DNA from: Calliopum simillimum
Lineage: Eukaryota > Arthropoda > Insecta > Diptera > Lauxaniidae
DNA: 64,000 nt
Assembly (NCBI GenBank): GCA_951812925.1
Contig: OX638372.1
Span: forward strand, 66,543,407 to 66,607,406
Reading direction: 5' to 3'
Position numbers and translations under genes: made by a program. The stretch's first letter is position 1; each line of letters starts with the position of its first letter. A model generated the notes under the pieces. That model saw nothing but the letters and a program-made list of their open reading frames with translations. It was not told the DNA's origin and ran no database searches. Of the stretch, positions 23,496-35,561 are shown one piece after another.

Positions 23496-23589
23496 ATTTT
23501 ATCTTTCAGCTCTATATGTAGATAAGCGTGTAATTTGTAATACTTCAGTCACTGGATTTTTTTCAAGGTATTTCTTTTTTTTGCCATGT

Positions 23590-23897
23590 TTTTTTCCAAA
23601 AAAAAAACTTTTATATGAGAAGTTTTTTGAAAAACTTTTATAAAAAACTTTTAAAAATAAAAGTTTTTAAAAACTTTTTCAAAAAACTTTTATACGAAAA
23701 CTTTTATGGATAAAAGTTTTTAAAAACTTTTATAAAAAACTTTTATTTTTAAAAGTTTTTTTTAAAAGTTTTTTGAAAAAGTTTTTTGAAAAAGTTTTTA
23801 AAAACTTTTAAAAATAAAAGTTTTTATAAACTTTCATACAATAAAAGTTTTCAAAAACTTGCATTTGCAAAACTTTTTGAATAAAAGTTTAAAAGTT
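23590..23897. repeat. AAAAGTTTTT/AAAAACTTTT subterminal array, right
   Basis: Inverse counterpart of 18780-19110. Confidence 0.8.
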
Positions 23898-23915
23898 TCA
23901 AGGTCTGGTTATGAA

Positions 23916-24120
23916 CGATTGCAAATTGAAGAACTCGAGCTAGTGACATTGTAAAGATATCAAATGGTAGTGTTTTTTCCATTTTACACGATTATTTGGG
24001 TATGCAAAAGCTCTTTGCAAAGTGGCTGCCGCGTGAGCTCACAGTCGACCAAAACAAAAACGAATTGATGCTTCAGAGGAGTGTTAAACCGCTGTTAAAC
24101 CGCAATAAAATCGAATTTTA
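23916..24120 (+). pseudogene. mariner transposase, split gene, right part
   Basis: Directly after the TSD the mariner reading continues with the second helix-turn-helix region (DIVKISNGSVFSILHDYLGM) and the WLPRELT motif that precedes the catalytic domain. There is one frame change shortly after the junction. The sequence is lost at about 24120, where family B begins, so the DDD catalytic domain and the 3' TIR are missing. Confidence 0.8.
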
Positions 24121-24330
24121 AGATTTTGCTTGTATGGGAGGTACCACGACCTCTTGTCCGAATTTGCTAATTTTCCTACCAGAGTTTACCTATACTATTG
24201 GTAGCAAGTGCGCGAAATTTGGTTTGATTATCCCAAATAGTACCATCAGTATAGAGTTTTTAAGATTTGGCTTGTATGGGAGGTGTCACGCCCTCTTGTT
24301 CAAATTCGACCAAATTTTGTTGAAAGCTTA
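24121..24330 (+). repeat. Family B fragment
   Basis: Two units (TTGTATGGGAGGTACCACGA and TTGTATGGGAGGTGTCACGC). Confidence 0.6.
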
Positions 24331-25431
24331 AATGATCCACCCTTAGTATGCATATATTATTTGGTTGCAGTGCGTAGCTCCGTTTATTTCATGCCACATA
24401 TGAGAGCTCCTTGCCCCACTGTGCGTCGTAGGATGATCGTTAAAATATTGCTAGCGATGTGAGTGAAATTTCTATACATAATGGATAGAAGAATATGGCA
24501 AAATGCAAAACAACATGCTATTGGTATTTTTATTGTCCTTTACAAAAAAAGAGTCAGTGCCCGTGTTAAAAAATAGAGACTAAGCTAGAGTTCCGAAATG
24601 CGCCCAAAAGAAATTAATATTTGCTGTTTTTCACGCGATCGAAGTGAGAATTTTTTGTTGAACCAAAAATTAGCATTCCCTCAGATGCCAGCAAAAGGAA
24701 AGATAATACCCAAAGAATTTTATGCAGCGCCATTGTATGTAAAAATGACCGAAAAGGCATCAACATATGAACGTCTAACGGATAAAAGCGAATTTACTTA
24801 AAAAATTGAAACGGGGTCAGTGACAGGAAAAAAAAACAACTCAGCTAAAGGTCCTTTTCTTCAACACGAACACACAAACGAAACGTTGCAGTGTGTTGCC
24901 TACTACATATGTGCTAATGCAGGACATTGCGTTTATGAAGTAAGGAGAAGATTTTTTTTTTATATTAAAATTAGATCACAGTATTATAATGCCAAGACAC
25001 GTTACTCTGCAAAGGAATTGAACACATTGCAATAAAAAAGAAAATACGAGCATTGCAGAGCGTATTTTTAACGGACGATACATAAACTTTCATTCAAAAA
25101 GGTTTTTTTTTTTTGGGAAACGGTCAGTTGTTGTTTTCTTACATCTATTGTTTAAATGAATTGAGTTTTTATTCAAGCAAATGGTCATCTTTGCTGAGTC
25201 AACATCGTACAGCAGTGTGGTCAAATCCAAAATTGATATATAGAGCAGAAAACGGTTTGACAGCGGAATCCTGTTTGGTTTGATCATCATTTTGACTGTT
25301 TGCTGTAACGTATTTTCGATTGTTGTGTGTACAAAAGAGATTTAGTTTTGAAAGTACATACGAGTGTTAATAGACATTAAAATGCGCTTTGAAAGTTCAA
25401 AAGTTTTGGCGCCAGAAACAATTGAGTATGC
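24331..25431. other. No gene seen
   Basis: Apparently single-copy AT-rich DNA. Frames of 60-70 codons at 24598 and 24820 have no recognisable domain. Confidence 0.35.
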
Positions 25432-25433
25432 TA

Positions 25434-27499
25434 TATGGGTGATTCTTAGATAACTGTGCTTTTTCGAGTTGTAAAATTGGCAGATAATTTTTTTGGATTT
25501 TTGCAAGTTTCTTCATGCTATCTTGTGTAAACACACTTTTAAAACTCACCTTTTAAGTAGATCAACTACAAGTGTGAATTTACGGCTTTGAGGTCGAAAT
25601 TAAGAAATTTTGCTGCCATGTTTGTGACATTTTAGCCACTGTATGGAAAAATGATGGTTTTGAAGCGTTTTGATGAGAGATATATCGCATATAATGACAG
25701 ATTTACACTTCAAGACTAATTTTGCGACGGTGTCATGTCTCCAGTGGTCCATTTTTTTTATACCCTACCGCCCTAAAGATCAACTAAGGTTTCCTGTCCT
25801 CTGTTTTTATAGCCGTTTATGGTGGATTAGAATCTCCTAATTACGAATCTGATCTTGATTTTTTTCTATTACATCAATATCCTTAGATATCCTTGCTCAA
25901 AAGTGAAAAAATCACAGTTTTGACATCTACTTAACAAAAACAACTCCAAGTTAAATTAATTTTTGTCAATGGATTCTGACAGCCGAATTTATTATCAACA
26001 AGACATAATTTACCGTTTTTCAATTGGATTCTTAGTTTCCGAGTTATAAGCCTTTAAAAAAAGGATACCTCTCAATAACACAAAAAGGATTTTCTGGACC
26101 GAAAAATTAACAAAAATGGTAAGTTTTATTATTTTTATCAAAAATATATTTTATCACAAAAATTTTAAGCCCTTGCAGACTAAAATCGGATGAAAAAATA
26201 AAGCTCTATTGTAGATTTAGTGAATGAACAGATGAAATTTTGATTCTGTTAATTTGCAAACCAGTAGTTTAGTAGGGTCATTTACTAAATCTAGCATAGA
26301 ACTGTCATTTTTCATGCGATTATATTCTGCAAGGTCTCGAAATTTTTGTAATTAAGTATGTTATTGATAAAAAAAATAAAACTTGATTTTTTGTAACTTT
26401 TCGGTCTCGAAAAATCCTTTGTATGTTATCGAAAGATATCCTTACTTTAAACGCTTATAACTCGGAAGCTGGAAATCCAACTGAAAAACAGTAAACTATG
26501 TCTTGTTGACAATAAATTTAGCTGTCTGAATCCATTGATAAAAATTAATTTTATTTGTTGTTGTTTTTGTTCTATATCTTTAAATAGATGTCAAAACAGT
26601 GATTTTTTCTCTTTTGGGCAAGGATAACTCAGGATTCTGATCGTGTAGAAAAATTTTTGTACTAAAAACATAATTAATAGCCTTCAACTAAACATCTGTA
26701 TACTCAAACTATATATCGAAATATGTTTTTTGCAGACTGATAAAAAGTGCCACGTTTGTGACATTTTTGATGCGCCACGTTTGTGACATTTTTGTAGTTT
26801 ATCGCTCATTGTAAAGCACGCTTTTGAGTTCAAGATTTTTCCGAAAGAATTTGGGGTCATGTCTGCAAATCCTACAAAAAAATTGTATCATGCATGAAAT
26901 AGAATGTACTACCTGGGAGTGCCGAGTGCCACGTTTGTGACCATAATTTTAAAAAAAAATTGTTTTCGCTTATAAACTGCCCTATAAAACGCAAACGGAT
27001 TTCTTTTTGGACGCGTCTGGACATGATGACCTTTGGGTGATGGATAGTAATCAGAATTAATGCATATGTATTGCAATCTATTGACTGAAACAGTAGTACC
27101 ATGCAGTAGTAGCATAATGCTTTGAAGAAATTTTTTTTTTCCAAAACTAGGGGACAGTTTTCAATTGAAAGTTGTGCCCTCTAAAATTTATTTAAAACTG
27201 CAGATGAGATCAGAATATTGTAGCCTTAAGTATTTTCTTAATATGTGTGGTAACTTGTTTTTTGTTCTATTTCCGTTTTTAGGTAGTTTTTCATCGTTTT
27301 GTGCATAAAAAGTAGGGGTGGGACATGCCACGTTTGTGACATTTGTAGACCAATAATTATTTGGTGGTAAAATTGATCCGCTCTATTAGAAAAACATAGT
27401 TTCTAACTTATAGCGTCATTTTTTGTGAAAAAAAAGCCTGCTGTATAGGTGAAATCGCCAGAGGACACAAAAAGTACAGTTATCTGAGAATCACCCATA
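25434..27499 (-). mobile_element. Family A TIR element, copy 2 (inverted)
   Basis: Same termini as copy 1 (TATGGGTGATTCTTAGATAA at the left; the right end ATCACCCATA), with TA on both sides. The orientation is opposite to 4174-6271. The GTCACAAACGTGGC motifs appear here as their complement, for example near 26747, 26773 and 26927, with a diverged one near 25617. The inner palindrome is preserved. Confidence 0.78.
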
Positions 27500-27926
27500 T
27501 ATTATAGCGAAGCTGTGAGATGAATATGTTAAATACAGTGGGTACAATAATACCTTCAGTACATAATGTGTCTTGAGTTCTAATTTACTTTTGGATTTTT
27601 CTAGGTGAAAATCTTTTCAAAATCCGAAGCGATAACTTAAAACAAAAAACCAAAGAAAAAATGTATGTATTTAACAAAAGTTAATTATTAAGACAGGTAC
27701 GTACATTTTAGCGCATTCAAAATGAGGAATACACTCTCAAGCAAAACAAGTCTTGTGCTTAAAATAGTAATAAGTAAGGAAGAATCTGGAAGGCAAGACA
27801 TAGTACTAAGTAATTTAATTAGTATAAAAAAGCAGTAAAATTTCCTGCATTCTCTACGTAGCCCCTAAAAAAGTCAAAAACCATGTGTTGCTTCTATTTA
27901 AATTTTTAGATTAGGATATTTCATAT
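27500..27926. other. Unassigned spacer
   Basis: Nothing recognised. Confidence 0.3.
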
Positions 27927-28515
27927 ATTTTGGCCTGGCCAAAAAATAATATACCCTACATTGTAGTATTTTGAAAATTTTGCTTAAACAAGAGGTGCCA
28001 CGCATTTTTGAATGAATTCATTAAGTTTGTGCTTAGATCTTGTACTAACTATTCCAAATATCTGCTTGAAATTTGGTTTCATTATCTTAAAAAGCGCTTG
28101 CAGTACAGTTTTTTGAAACTTTTGCTTATATGGGAGGTTCCACGCCCTCTTGTCCTAATTCGTCTTGTTTTTATTCAGAGCTTGTATTTACCCCCTATCA
28201 TCAATATTTTTGTGTATTTTGCTTGCGTTATTGCGAATAAAGCTCTTAGGTTTGTTGGCGTGTCCGTTGACCGATTTCGTTTATTTGCAATTCCACGAGC
28301 TAACTTTTACGATGAAGCCAATGTACCAACTGTCATCGAACTATCTTGGTTAATTTTCCCGTAAAAAATATTTCTACACTCAGCCAGCCAGGCAGACGAA
28401 CATGAAGGTGATGCTGATCAAGAATACATATGCTTTTCTTTACCTGCCACGCCTCCTTCTCTGCGTTACAAACGGAAGGACAAAGTGAGTATACCCTGGG
28501 TGTGGGGTATAAAAA
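27927..28515 (+). repeat. Family B copy, near full structure
   Basis: Begins with the perfect dyad TTTGGCCTGGCCAAA, then units with GGGAGGTTCCACGCCCTCTT, the AAGAATACATATGCTTTTC core, CCACGCCTCCTTCTCTGCG and the tail CCCTGGGTGTGGGGTATAAA. Confidence 0.72.
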
Positions 28516-28639
28516 AGATATCGATAAAATTTAAAAAGGGTTTTGTGGATAAAGAATTGTGCTTACATGGGAAAATATTACACTTTCTTGTTACATTACC
28601 TCAAAAGTAGCAAAACCCCTGATAGAACAATTCCCTTAA

Positions 28640-29296
28640 CCGATTTAAATTCAGCATCAAAATGTTAATTAAAAATTGCTATTCTTGTTATTATTACAAA
28701 ACTCTGTAAGAAGGAGGACACTGCATTTACCAAAAACCTTGCAAAAAATGGAGGAAATTGAACAAAGGGGCGCTGCACCCCCATACAAAAAAACACCTTA
28801 ATAGCTATATCTCTGCACTTGTTGCAGTTATTGTTACAAAACTTTGTACACGAGAGTATACTACGTTCACTAAACGCCTCACAGAAATTGGGGGAAACTG
28901 AGCAAGGGGCGTCGCACCCCCCATACAAAAAAAAAAAAAAAACACATCACACTTGTAGCAGTTACTATTCAAAAACTTTTTATACAGGAGTATACTGCGT
29001 TCAACAAATGCCTTGCAAAAATTGGAGGAATTCAAACAAGGGGACATTGCAACCCCCATACAAATTTCTATATCTTTGCACCTGTAGTAGTTATTACTAC
29101 AAAACTTTATATTGGGAATGTGTATTTTATTCACAAAATACTATACGAATAGAGATGGGGCTAAAATGTGGGAGCTTTGCACTCCTACACAAAAGTACTT
29201 AAAATACTCCATTTATGTACCTTTATCATTATTGAATTTGGTACATGGATGTACGTGATATCTTTTAAGCAACATGGGAAAAATTAAAAAAGAGGA
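28640..29296 (+). repeat. Tandem repeat of about 140-150-bp units (family F)
   Basis: Four to five units containing GGGGCGYYGCACCCCCATAC, a TTACAAAACTTTGTA-like block and AATTGGAGGAA. It is interrupted by the Transib-like element and resumes at 30402-30500 (CGCCGCACCCCCCACAC). Confidence 0.6.
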
Positions 29297-29301
29297 CGCC
29301 G

Positions 29302-30401
29302 CACATTGGTCGAAAAATCAAAAAAGCTGGTCAAAATTCGAAAAATAAAGTAGTTTTTGCACTTTTAACCGTTGCAAATGGTAGATTATGATCCTCTTTG
29401 TTTGTTTCAGAGCTTAGAAAGACCTCTGCCCCTAAAAAACTGTTCTCATTTGAGTTTGAAGTTCATCTATTCTTACGAAGATTTATTTTTTTTTTTAATA
29501 TAAAGCGTCAAAGTAAACAAGTGGAAAAAATAACTTCGGTTCATTTTTTTGCAATGCCACAAAATGGAGTCTCTCAATGAAGGTTTATTAAATATGTTTC
29601 TCGAATCCAAAGCGTATTATCTCGTTCACAGTTAATAGAAATGGGCAACTATTTCGTGGAAATATATACACAAAAAAAATGTTAATGTTGCTTTTAATAT
29701 GATAAATGTTACAGTATCCACGGTTATCCATCTAGTTTCCACATGCATCGTATTAAGAGTACATTTTTCTACAATCCTCTAAAAAACTTAGCTGCCCCGA
29801 GGTGCCCGGAAAATGGTTATTAGGACTTTTGTAGAGTACTTCATATTCGTAATGAATGATCCCAGAAACCAAACTTTTGTGAAAAAAATATGCTGTTTCA
29901 CATGTTTTGTCCGCCAATTTGGAAGTGTTATTTGTTTTACAAAAATCAAGTTCATATTCTTAATCTGCGACTTCAAAAACTCCTGTATTCTGACTTCTTG
30001 TTGAATTATGTAGTTTTGCATTAAGCCGGTCATCATTGTAGATCCGCCATTTTGTATTTCGAAAAATGCATTTTAGATTGGTTATAAGCAACATTAGAAA
30101 TACTCATATACCGTGTTTGGTGGTAATAGATGCAGTTTAACAGTATTTGTGCCACCATTTTGGGTCCGTCATTTTGGTTTGTTTGAAAATAGATTTCAGA
30201 TTCGTAATCACCATCATCCAAAACGTCGAATTACCGTCTTTCGTGAGAAAAGATCCAGTTATGCAGTATTTGTTCACCATTTTGAAACCGCCATTTTGTT
30301 TTTTGAAAACGGATTTTGGATTCATAATCAGCATCATCAAAAACCCCTTATCACCGACTTTCAGAATTTTTGCCAGCTTTTTCGATTTGCCAACCACTGT
30401 G
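29302..30401. mobile_element. Transib-like non-autonomous element, copy 2
   Basis: The termini CACATTGG (left) and CACAGTGG (complement of right) are followed by matching AAAAAGCTGG blocks. They are flanked by an exact 5-bp duplication CGCCG (29297-29301, 30402-30406), which fits the CGNCG target preference described for Transib. The interior carries CCGCCATTTTG blocks as in the 15.5-kb copy, with substantial divergence. It lies inside a GC-rich piece of a family F unit. Confidence 0.7.
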
Positions 30402-30406
30402 CGCCG

Positions 30407-32519
30407 CACCCCCCACACAAAAAACATTTGCAATATTTTACCTTTGCACCTAGTGTAGATAATATTATAAAATCTGGTACAATTTTCGTAGCATGGCGAA
30501 AATTTTTTGCGAGAAAGTACGAGGATTTAAACCTCACGTGTCATCAACAAAAAACTGCATATTTTCTTGAAATGTCATTTTCTACCCGGTGCGGAGCGGT
30601 GCTCATATCATTTGAATCCAATATACACCAAAAATATAAATTTCGAAAGCAGAAAAAATTACAATTCTGTTAAAATTGTTTGTGGCAACACTATGTAAGA
30701 TATATATAAACAATACATATTTTTGGAAAGCTCTTACATCGAGTCAATTTTGGATTTTTTTCCTAATTTTATTTCATGGAAAAATTAGCACAAAATTTAC
30801 TGAAGTTGAAGCGCTCGCCGGAACTAAAATTTTTAAGATTTTATTATATTAAAAATATTACCTTTGAAGTTCAAATGTATGTACTAAATTTTAACCAAAG
30901 AATTAAAAATACATTTTTTGAGGTAAGCACTTCTGCATACAAAAATTTAAAATAGAGATTTTGCATTTTTCACGTCTAGCACGCTAAAACGAGACCCTGT
31001 GTTACGTGCCTAAATAAATTAGCATATAAATTATGCATAGCAATACAATAGAGCTTTCAGAAATTAAAAATTTTCAAAGCAAATCTCGCCATTTAGGCGC
31101 AAATCCAAATATTCATAAGATTTTAAGCCACCTCGAAATTTACCACCGCCTTTTGGTCTCGAAAAATTTTTAGATTAGAATTTAACTTAGAATACGAAAA
31201 TCAACAGAACCAGGTCAAAAACAATTGAGTCGAATAAGAGCTTTATTACTTTGGTCATGCGTAAACAAATTCAATGAAAGTGACTTAAAAGGGATTTTCA
31301 TCATCTCTCCTTAAATTTTCATAAATTTTTTCTTTAAAAATTAATAATTTTTCCACATATAAAAAAACTATTCTCTAGGCTTCATTGTAAAAAGTTTCAC
31401 CAGCATTAGAAATATAAGAGGAATAAGGATATAATTATCTTTTAACAAAACAAAAGGGATCAAATCACCACATGCTTTCAGAGGAATACAAAACAGGCCC
31501 TGTTTCTTTTCTCTATTAACCAGATGATCTTCCGCAATGCGATGCTTATCTCACGCTTGATCATCACACGCAAACACCCAGCATCCCAGTAAAAGATGTG
31601 ATGCATTAATTTACCTTTCTTCCATTTGTCATTTAACATAATGCGGCGCTACAACAACCTACGGATCAATATTTACTCATGTTGCCGTATGCACGTATGG
31701 GGTCATTGTAGGTCCAGTTTGAGTCACAGCTTTTGTTAATGGCAACGACCGATCATCTACTTCTATGCATTGTTTAAGAAAATGCAATCATCACTCGCGC
31801 ATATCCTTAAGAAGATATGCCCTATACATAGAGGTTACTCATAAATCAACAGATAGGACATGCGGCGCATACGAAAGGGATGCGCACGACGCATTTTTGT
31901 AACGGACATGACGAAACTACCGAAAAACTTGATTTTTGCGCAACCAGTGATTAATTTTATAAAGTTTCCCCCTGTTGAGTGAATAAAACTGGCAGAGGTC
32001 GTGTTTGAGCAGAAAGTAGTTCTGGGTGCAATAGAGAGAAGAACGAAATGTAGAAAGGCTTAGGTAAATTGTGAATGTCAGTTAGGGTTGAGTTCGAAGA
32101 AACTGACCGAGGGCGCATTAACAGTATTATGAAGCTAATTGCATGAGACGCTGTGCGCCGGAGATCAAAAAATGATGAACTTTCTAACGAAAAAATGCAT
32201 AGACTTTTTAGTGTATTTCCTTCGTCTTTAGAGCAAGAACCTCTTGGCATTGATAACCTTTGAATTGGCCTTCAAAGTGATTGGGCCTAAGGGTTGAAGG
32301 CATTGGCTTTAATTTTGTTAAGGGAAAAAGTTGAAAAATCACATACAGATTTATAGAGATGTTTACAGAAATAAAGGTTAATTGAGTTAAATGTGTGTAA
32401 GAAAAGTTTTACTTATGCGTTTCATAGATTTTGAATGAAGATTTTTGTTAGCGGCATTATTTGATAGCGCTGTATAGTGTCAACAATTCTCTTCCTGATC
32501 GTACCCGACGACATTCTAG
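30407..32519. other. Unassigned DNA
   Basis: The start (to about 30500) is the remainder of a family F unit. Beyond that I see no repeat or gene I can support. A 97-codon minus frame at 31957-32250 has compositional LINE-like character (many L, S, P) but no motif. Confidence 0.35.
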
Positions 32520-32765
32520 ATAAAGCCTTTAATAAGGCCAAAAGAGGAATCAGTTAGAACTTTAACATACAATTAAAATATCTCGACAATGCGGATGACA
32601 TACGCCTACTATCGTATGGATACTTATAGACGTATGCAAGGTAAGCTCAAAGACCTTATCTATAAATCAACATTTTCAATGTCGGCGGCTCCAATTATAA
32701 GGCAGCATTATCACCATAGATGATGGGGTAAATGATATATCAACTCAAGAATGGTGCTCATATTT
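32520..32765 (+). pseudogene. LINE RT scrap
   Basis: A short decayed match to the 12.4-kb LINE. LDNADDIRLLS corresponds to the YADD box with Y/A altered, and GSIITIDDGVND corresponds to the strand after FTYL. Several frameshifts; non-functional. Confidence 0.55.
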
Positions 32766-32940
32766 GAAAATACAGAACAGTTTTAAAGAATTTTATACAT
32801 TCAAAGGTTGAATCTTTTAAAAATTTCTGCGGCTCTGAAGACTACTTATTCAAAAGCATTGGAGCAAAAGATATTTATATTAGAGAAACTGCGACCAAAG
32901 CAGCTATAAGACTTGGGTTCAATAATCTAGGTAATAAACT

Positions 32941-34836
32941 AAGAGCCAGCGCTTGGCTGACCCTCCTCATATTATCAAAGCTGAATTTTTTTGTGAGTGT
33001 TTTTCCAATAGTAGGTATGAACTTCTGTTCTAGTGAATTCCTGAGAGGTGGTGCCTACGTAAGATATCGGGCGCAAAAGGTCGACAAAAACAGTTTTTTG
33101 CAAATATTTCGCCAACGGTTTTATCTACAAAAAAAAACTTCCACAATTTTCATATCGAAAAATGGTGCAAATTGTTTTCGCACGACCTATAGTTTAGGAG
33201 GTATGGTCCAGTGAAATTGGACTTTCCAACCCAACATATAAAATCCATAATTTTTTTTCCTCTAGTCGACCTATTTTTTAGTTTCAAATTATTCACCAAA
33301 ATTCGAGACCAATTTCACAATTTTGTAGCTCAGAAAATTTCATATCAAAAAGTGGTGCAAATTATTTTCGTACAACAGTTTTGGAGATATCCTATTTTAA
33401 GGAATTTTCAGCATACAAGTGTACATAGTAATATGAGTGTTGATTTTCAAAGTACTATAACTATGCCTACGTCATAGTGTCATGGTTGAATTTTTGTGTG
33501 GCTATTTTTGCAGTAGTGGGTACCAACTTTTGTTTTAGTCAAACCGTGAGAGGTGGTGCCTTCGCGAAATATCGATCATAGTTATAATAATTTGAAAATC
33601 AACTTTCAAAAAACTGATTTTCTCTACCTTTCGCACCCGATATCTCTCGAAGGCACCACCGCTCACGGTTTGACTGAAACAAAAGTCAGTACCCACTATT
33701 GGAAGAATACCCACAAAAAAATGCAGCCATGATACCATGACGTAGGCATAGTTATAGTAATTTCAAAATCAATTTCCAAAAAACTGATTTTCTCGACTTT
33801 TGCACCCGATATCTCAAGAAGGCACCACCTCTCACGGTTTGACTGAAACAAAAGTCAGTATCCACTATTAGAAGAATACCCATAAAAAAATACAGCCATG
33901 ATACCATGACGTAGGCATAGTTACAGTAATTTCAAAATCAATTTTCAAAAAACTGATTTTCTCGACTTTTGCACCCGATATCTCAAGAAGGCACCACCTC
34001 TCACGGTTTGACTGAAACAAAAGTCAGTACCCACTATTGGAAAAATACCCACAAAAAAATGCAGCCATGATACCATGACGTAGGCATAGCTACAGTAATT
34101 TCAAAATCAACTTTCAAAAAACTGATTTACTCTACCTTTTGCACCCGATATTTCGCGAAGGCACCACCTCTCACGATTTAACTAAAAAAAAGTAAGAATT
34201 CCTTATTAGAAGAATACCCACAAAAAAATTCAGCCATGATTCTATGACGTAGGCGTATGAACACTTGCATGCGGAAAATACCTTAAAATAGGATATCTCC
34301 TAAACTGTGGGTCGTACGAAAATAATTTGCAGCACTTTTTGATATGAAATTTTCTGAGCTACAAAAATGTGGAGCACCATTTTTTTGTAGAAATAAGCGT
34401 TAGCGAGATACTAATTTTCTCGGCCTTTGTGCCTGAATAACTTTTTGTACGACAGTGAAATCGGTCTCGAACTTTGGTGCATAATTTGAAACTAAAAAAT
34501 TGGCTGACTAGAAGAAAAAAAAATTATGGGTTAGAAAGTCCAATTTCACTGGACCATATCTCCTAAACTATAGGTCGTGCAAAAACAATTTGTCCCACTT
34601 TTCGATATAAAATTTAATGAGCTACAAAATTGTGGAAGTTAATTTTTTTTTAGATATAACCGTTAGCGAGATATTTGCAAAAAACTGTTTTTCTCGACCT
34701 TTTGCGCCCGATATCTCACGTATGCACCACCTCTCAAGAATTCACTAGAACAGAAGTTCATACCTACTATTGGAAGAACACTCACAAAAAAAATCAGCTT
34801 TGATACTATGAGGAGGGTCAGCCAAGCGCTGGCTCT
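32941..34836. mobile_element. Foldback element E (1.9 kb) with about 170-bp internal repeats
   Basis: The termini AGAGCCAGCGCTTGGCTGAC are inverted and identical over the first 30 or so bases. Pairing continues inward for at least 200 bp. The right arm has a ~170-bp unit repeated about four times (starts near 33608, 33778, 33947, 34116) with TCTCACGGTTTGACTGAAAC, while the left arm has about one inverse unit. No TSD could be identified and no transposase is present. Confidence 0.7.
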
Positions 34837-35561
34837 CCGTCTATAACGGGTGGTTCTCAAATGTATGCCAAAACTAATCTTGGAATCTTTAGAATCGATA
34901 AGAGCCTTGTCAGATAAGTAGTCCTATATTTCAAGCGGAAATATAACCAATAACCGAGGCAGCAAGCTAGATATCGACAGTCAATCTGTCAATAAAGCTC
35001 TGCAAAATTGTACCCGAAAAGCATAAAACATACGTAAGTGAGAGCTTTTCGGGAAAAAACTTGGAGTAAACGAACAGACTGGTAATTTAATGTTGCGCTG
35101 GGCACCCGTTGGTATTCTGGACAATGTAAAGACGACTGAGTTAGCTAGGAAGGATTTATTTATGCACACAGAACATGCTGAAAAAAGTTTAAAAAAAATG
35201 GTATTAGTAGTATGGAGATGGATGATGGAGTAAACTAATGCTTAATATCGATTATCTTCACGAAAGATCGCATTTCTGATTTAAATGTAAAATTGGAAGT
35301 CATCTGGAAAGATGAATACAACAGACATTAGACTAGTTTCTGGTATTTTGTAAGTTTTGGAAAAAATAAATGATATATTATTTAAAGCTTTATAAAAAAC
35401 GCTAAGAATGAAGACTACTGCGAATTATCGGTTCGTGAAAACAGTTGACCCGTAGTTATAGACAAATAAAGCCCCGGTTATCTTTTAACCTTGTTTTCAA
35501 ACATTATCGAAAATTCCAGACTGAGATATTAGTAATAACATTTTTAAAAGAAATAAAACTA
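34837..35561. other. Unassigned DNA
   Basis: No feature supported. Confidence 0.3.

Larger units (their letters stand above)
18772..23907. mobile_element. Giant hAT-like foldback element with 108-bp satellite arms (5.1 kb)
   Basis: The ends are inverted (CAGACCCTGAAA left; CAGACCTTGAAA as the complement of the right end). They are bracketed by an exact 8-bp duplication, GTTATGAA (18764-18771 and 23908-23915). CAG-type TIRs with an 8-bp TSD are hAT hallmarks. The interior order is AAAAGTTTTT-rich array, minus-oriented 108-bp array, 0.65-kb unique loop, plus-oriented 108-bp array, AAAAGTTTTT-rich array, so the whole is one large palindrome. No transposase, so non-autonomous. It interrupts a mariner transposase gene, which independently confirms both boundaries. 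Confidence 0.88.

Noticed and set aside
19397..23525. Long open frames (289, 184, 122, 112 and 396 codons) of a 36-residue repeat protein
   Set aside because: The frame is open only because the satellite unit is 108 bp. It appears in both inverted arms, starts and stops at array irregularities, and lies inside a non-autonomous TE.
30113..30673. 186-codon frame over the Transib-like right end
   Set aside because: It crosses the TE boundary and is built from the CCGCCATTTTG repeat blocks. Frames on the opposite strand are similar.
31957..32250. 97-codon minus frame as a LINE domain
   Set aside because: Composition is suggestive, but no RT, endonuclease or RNase H motif can be pointed to.
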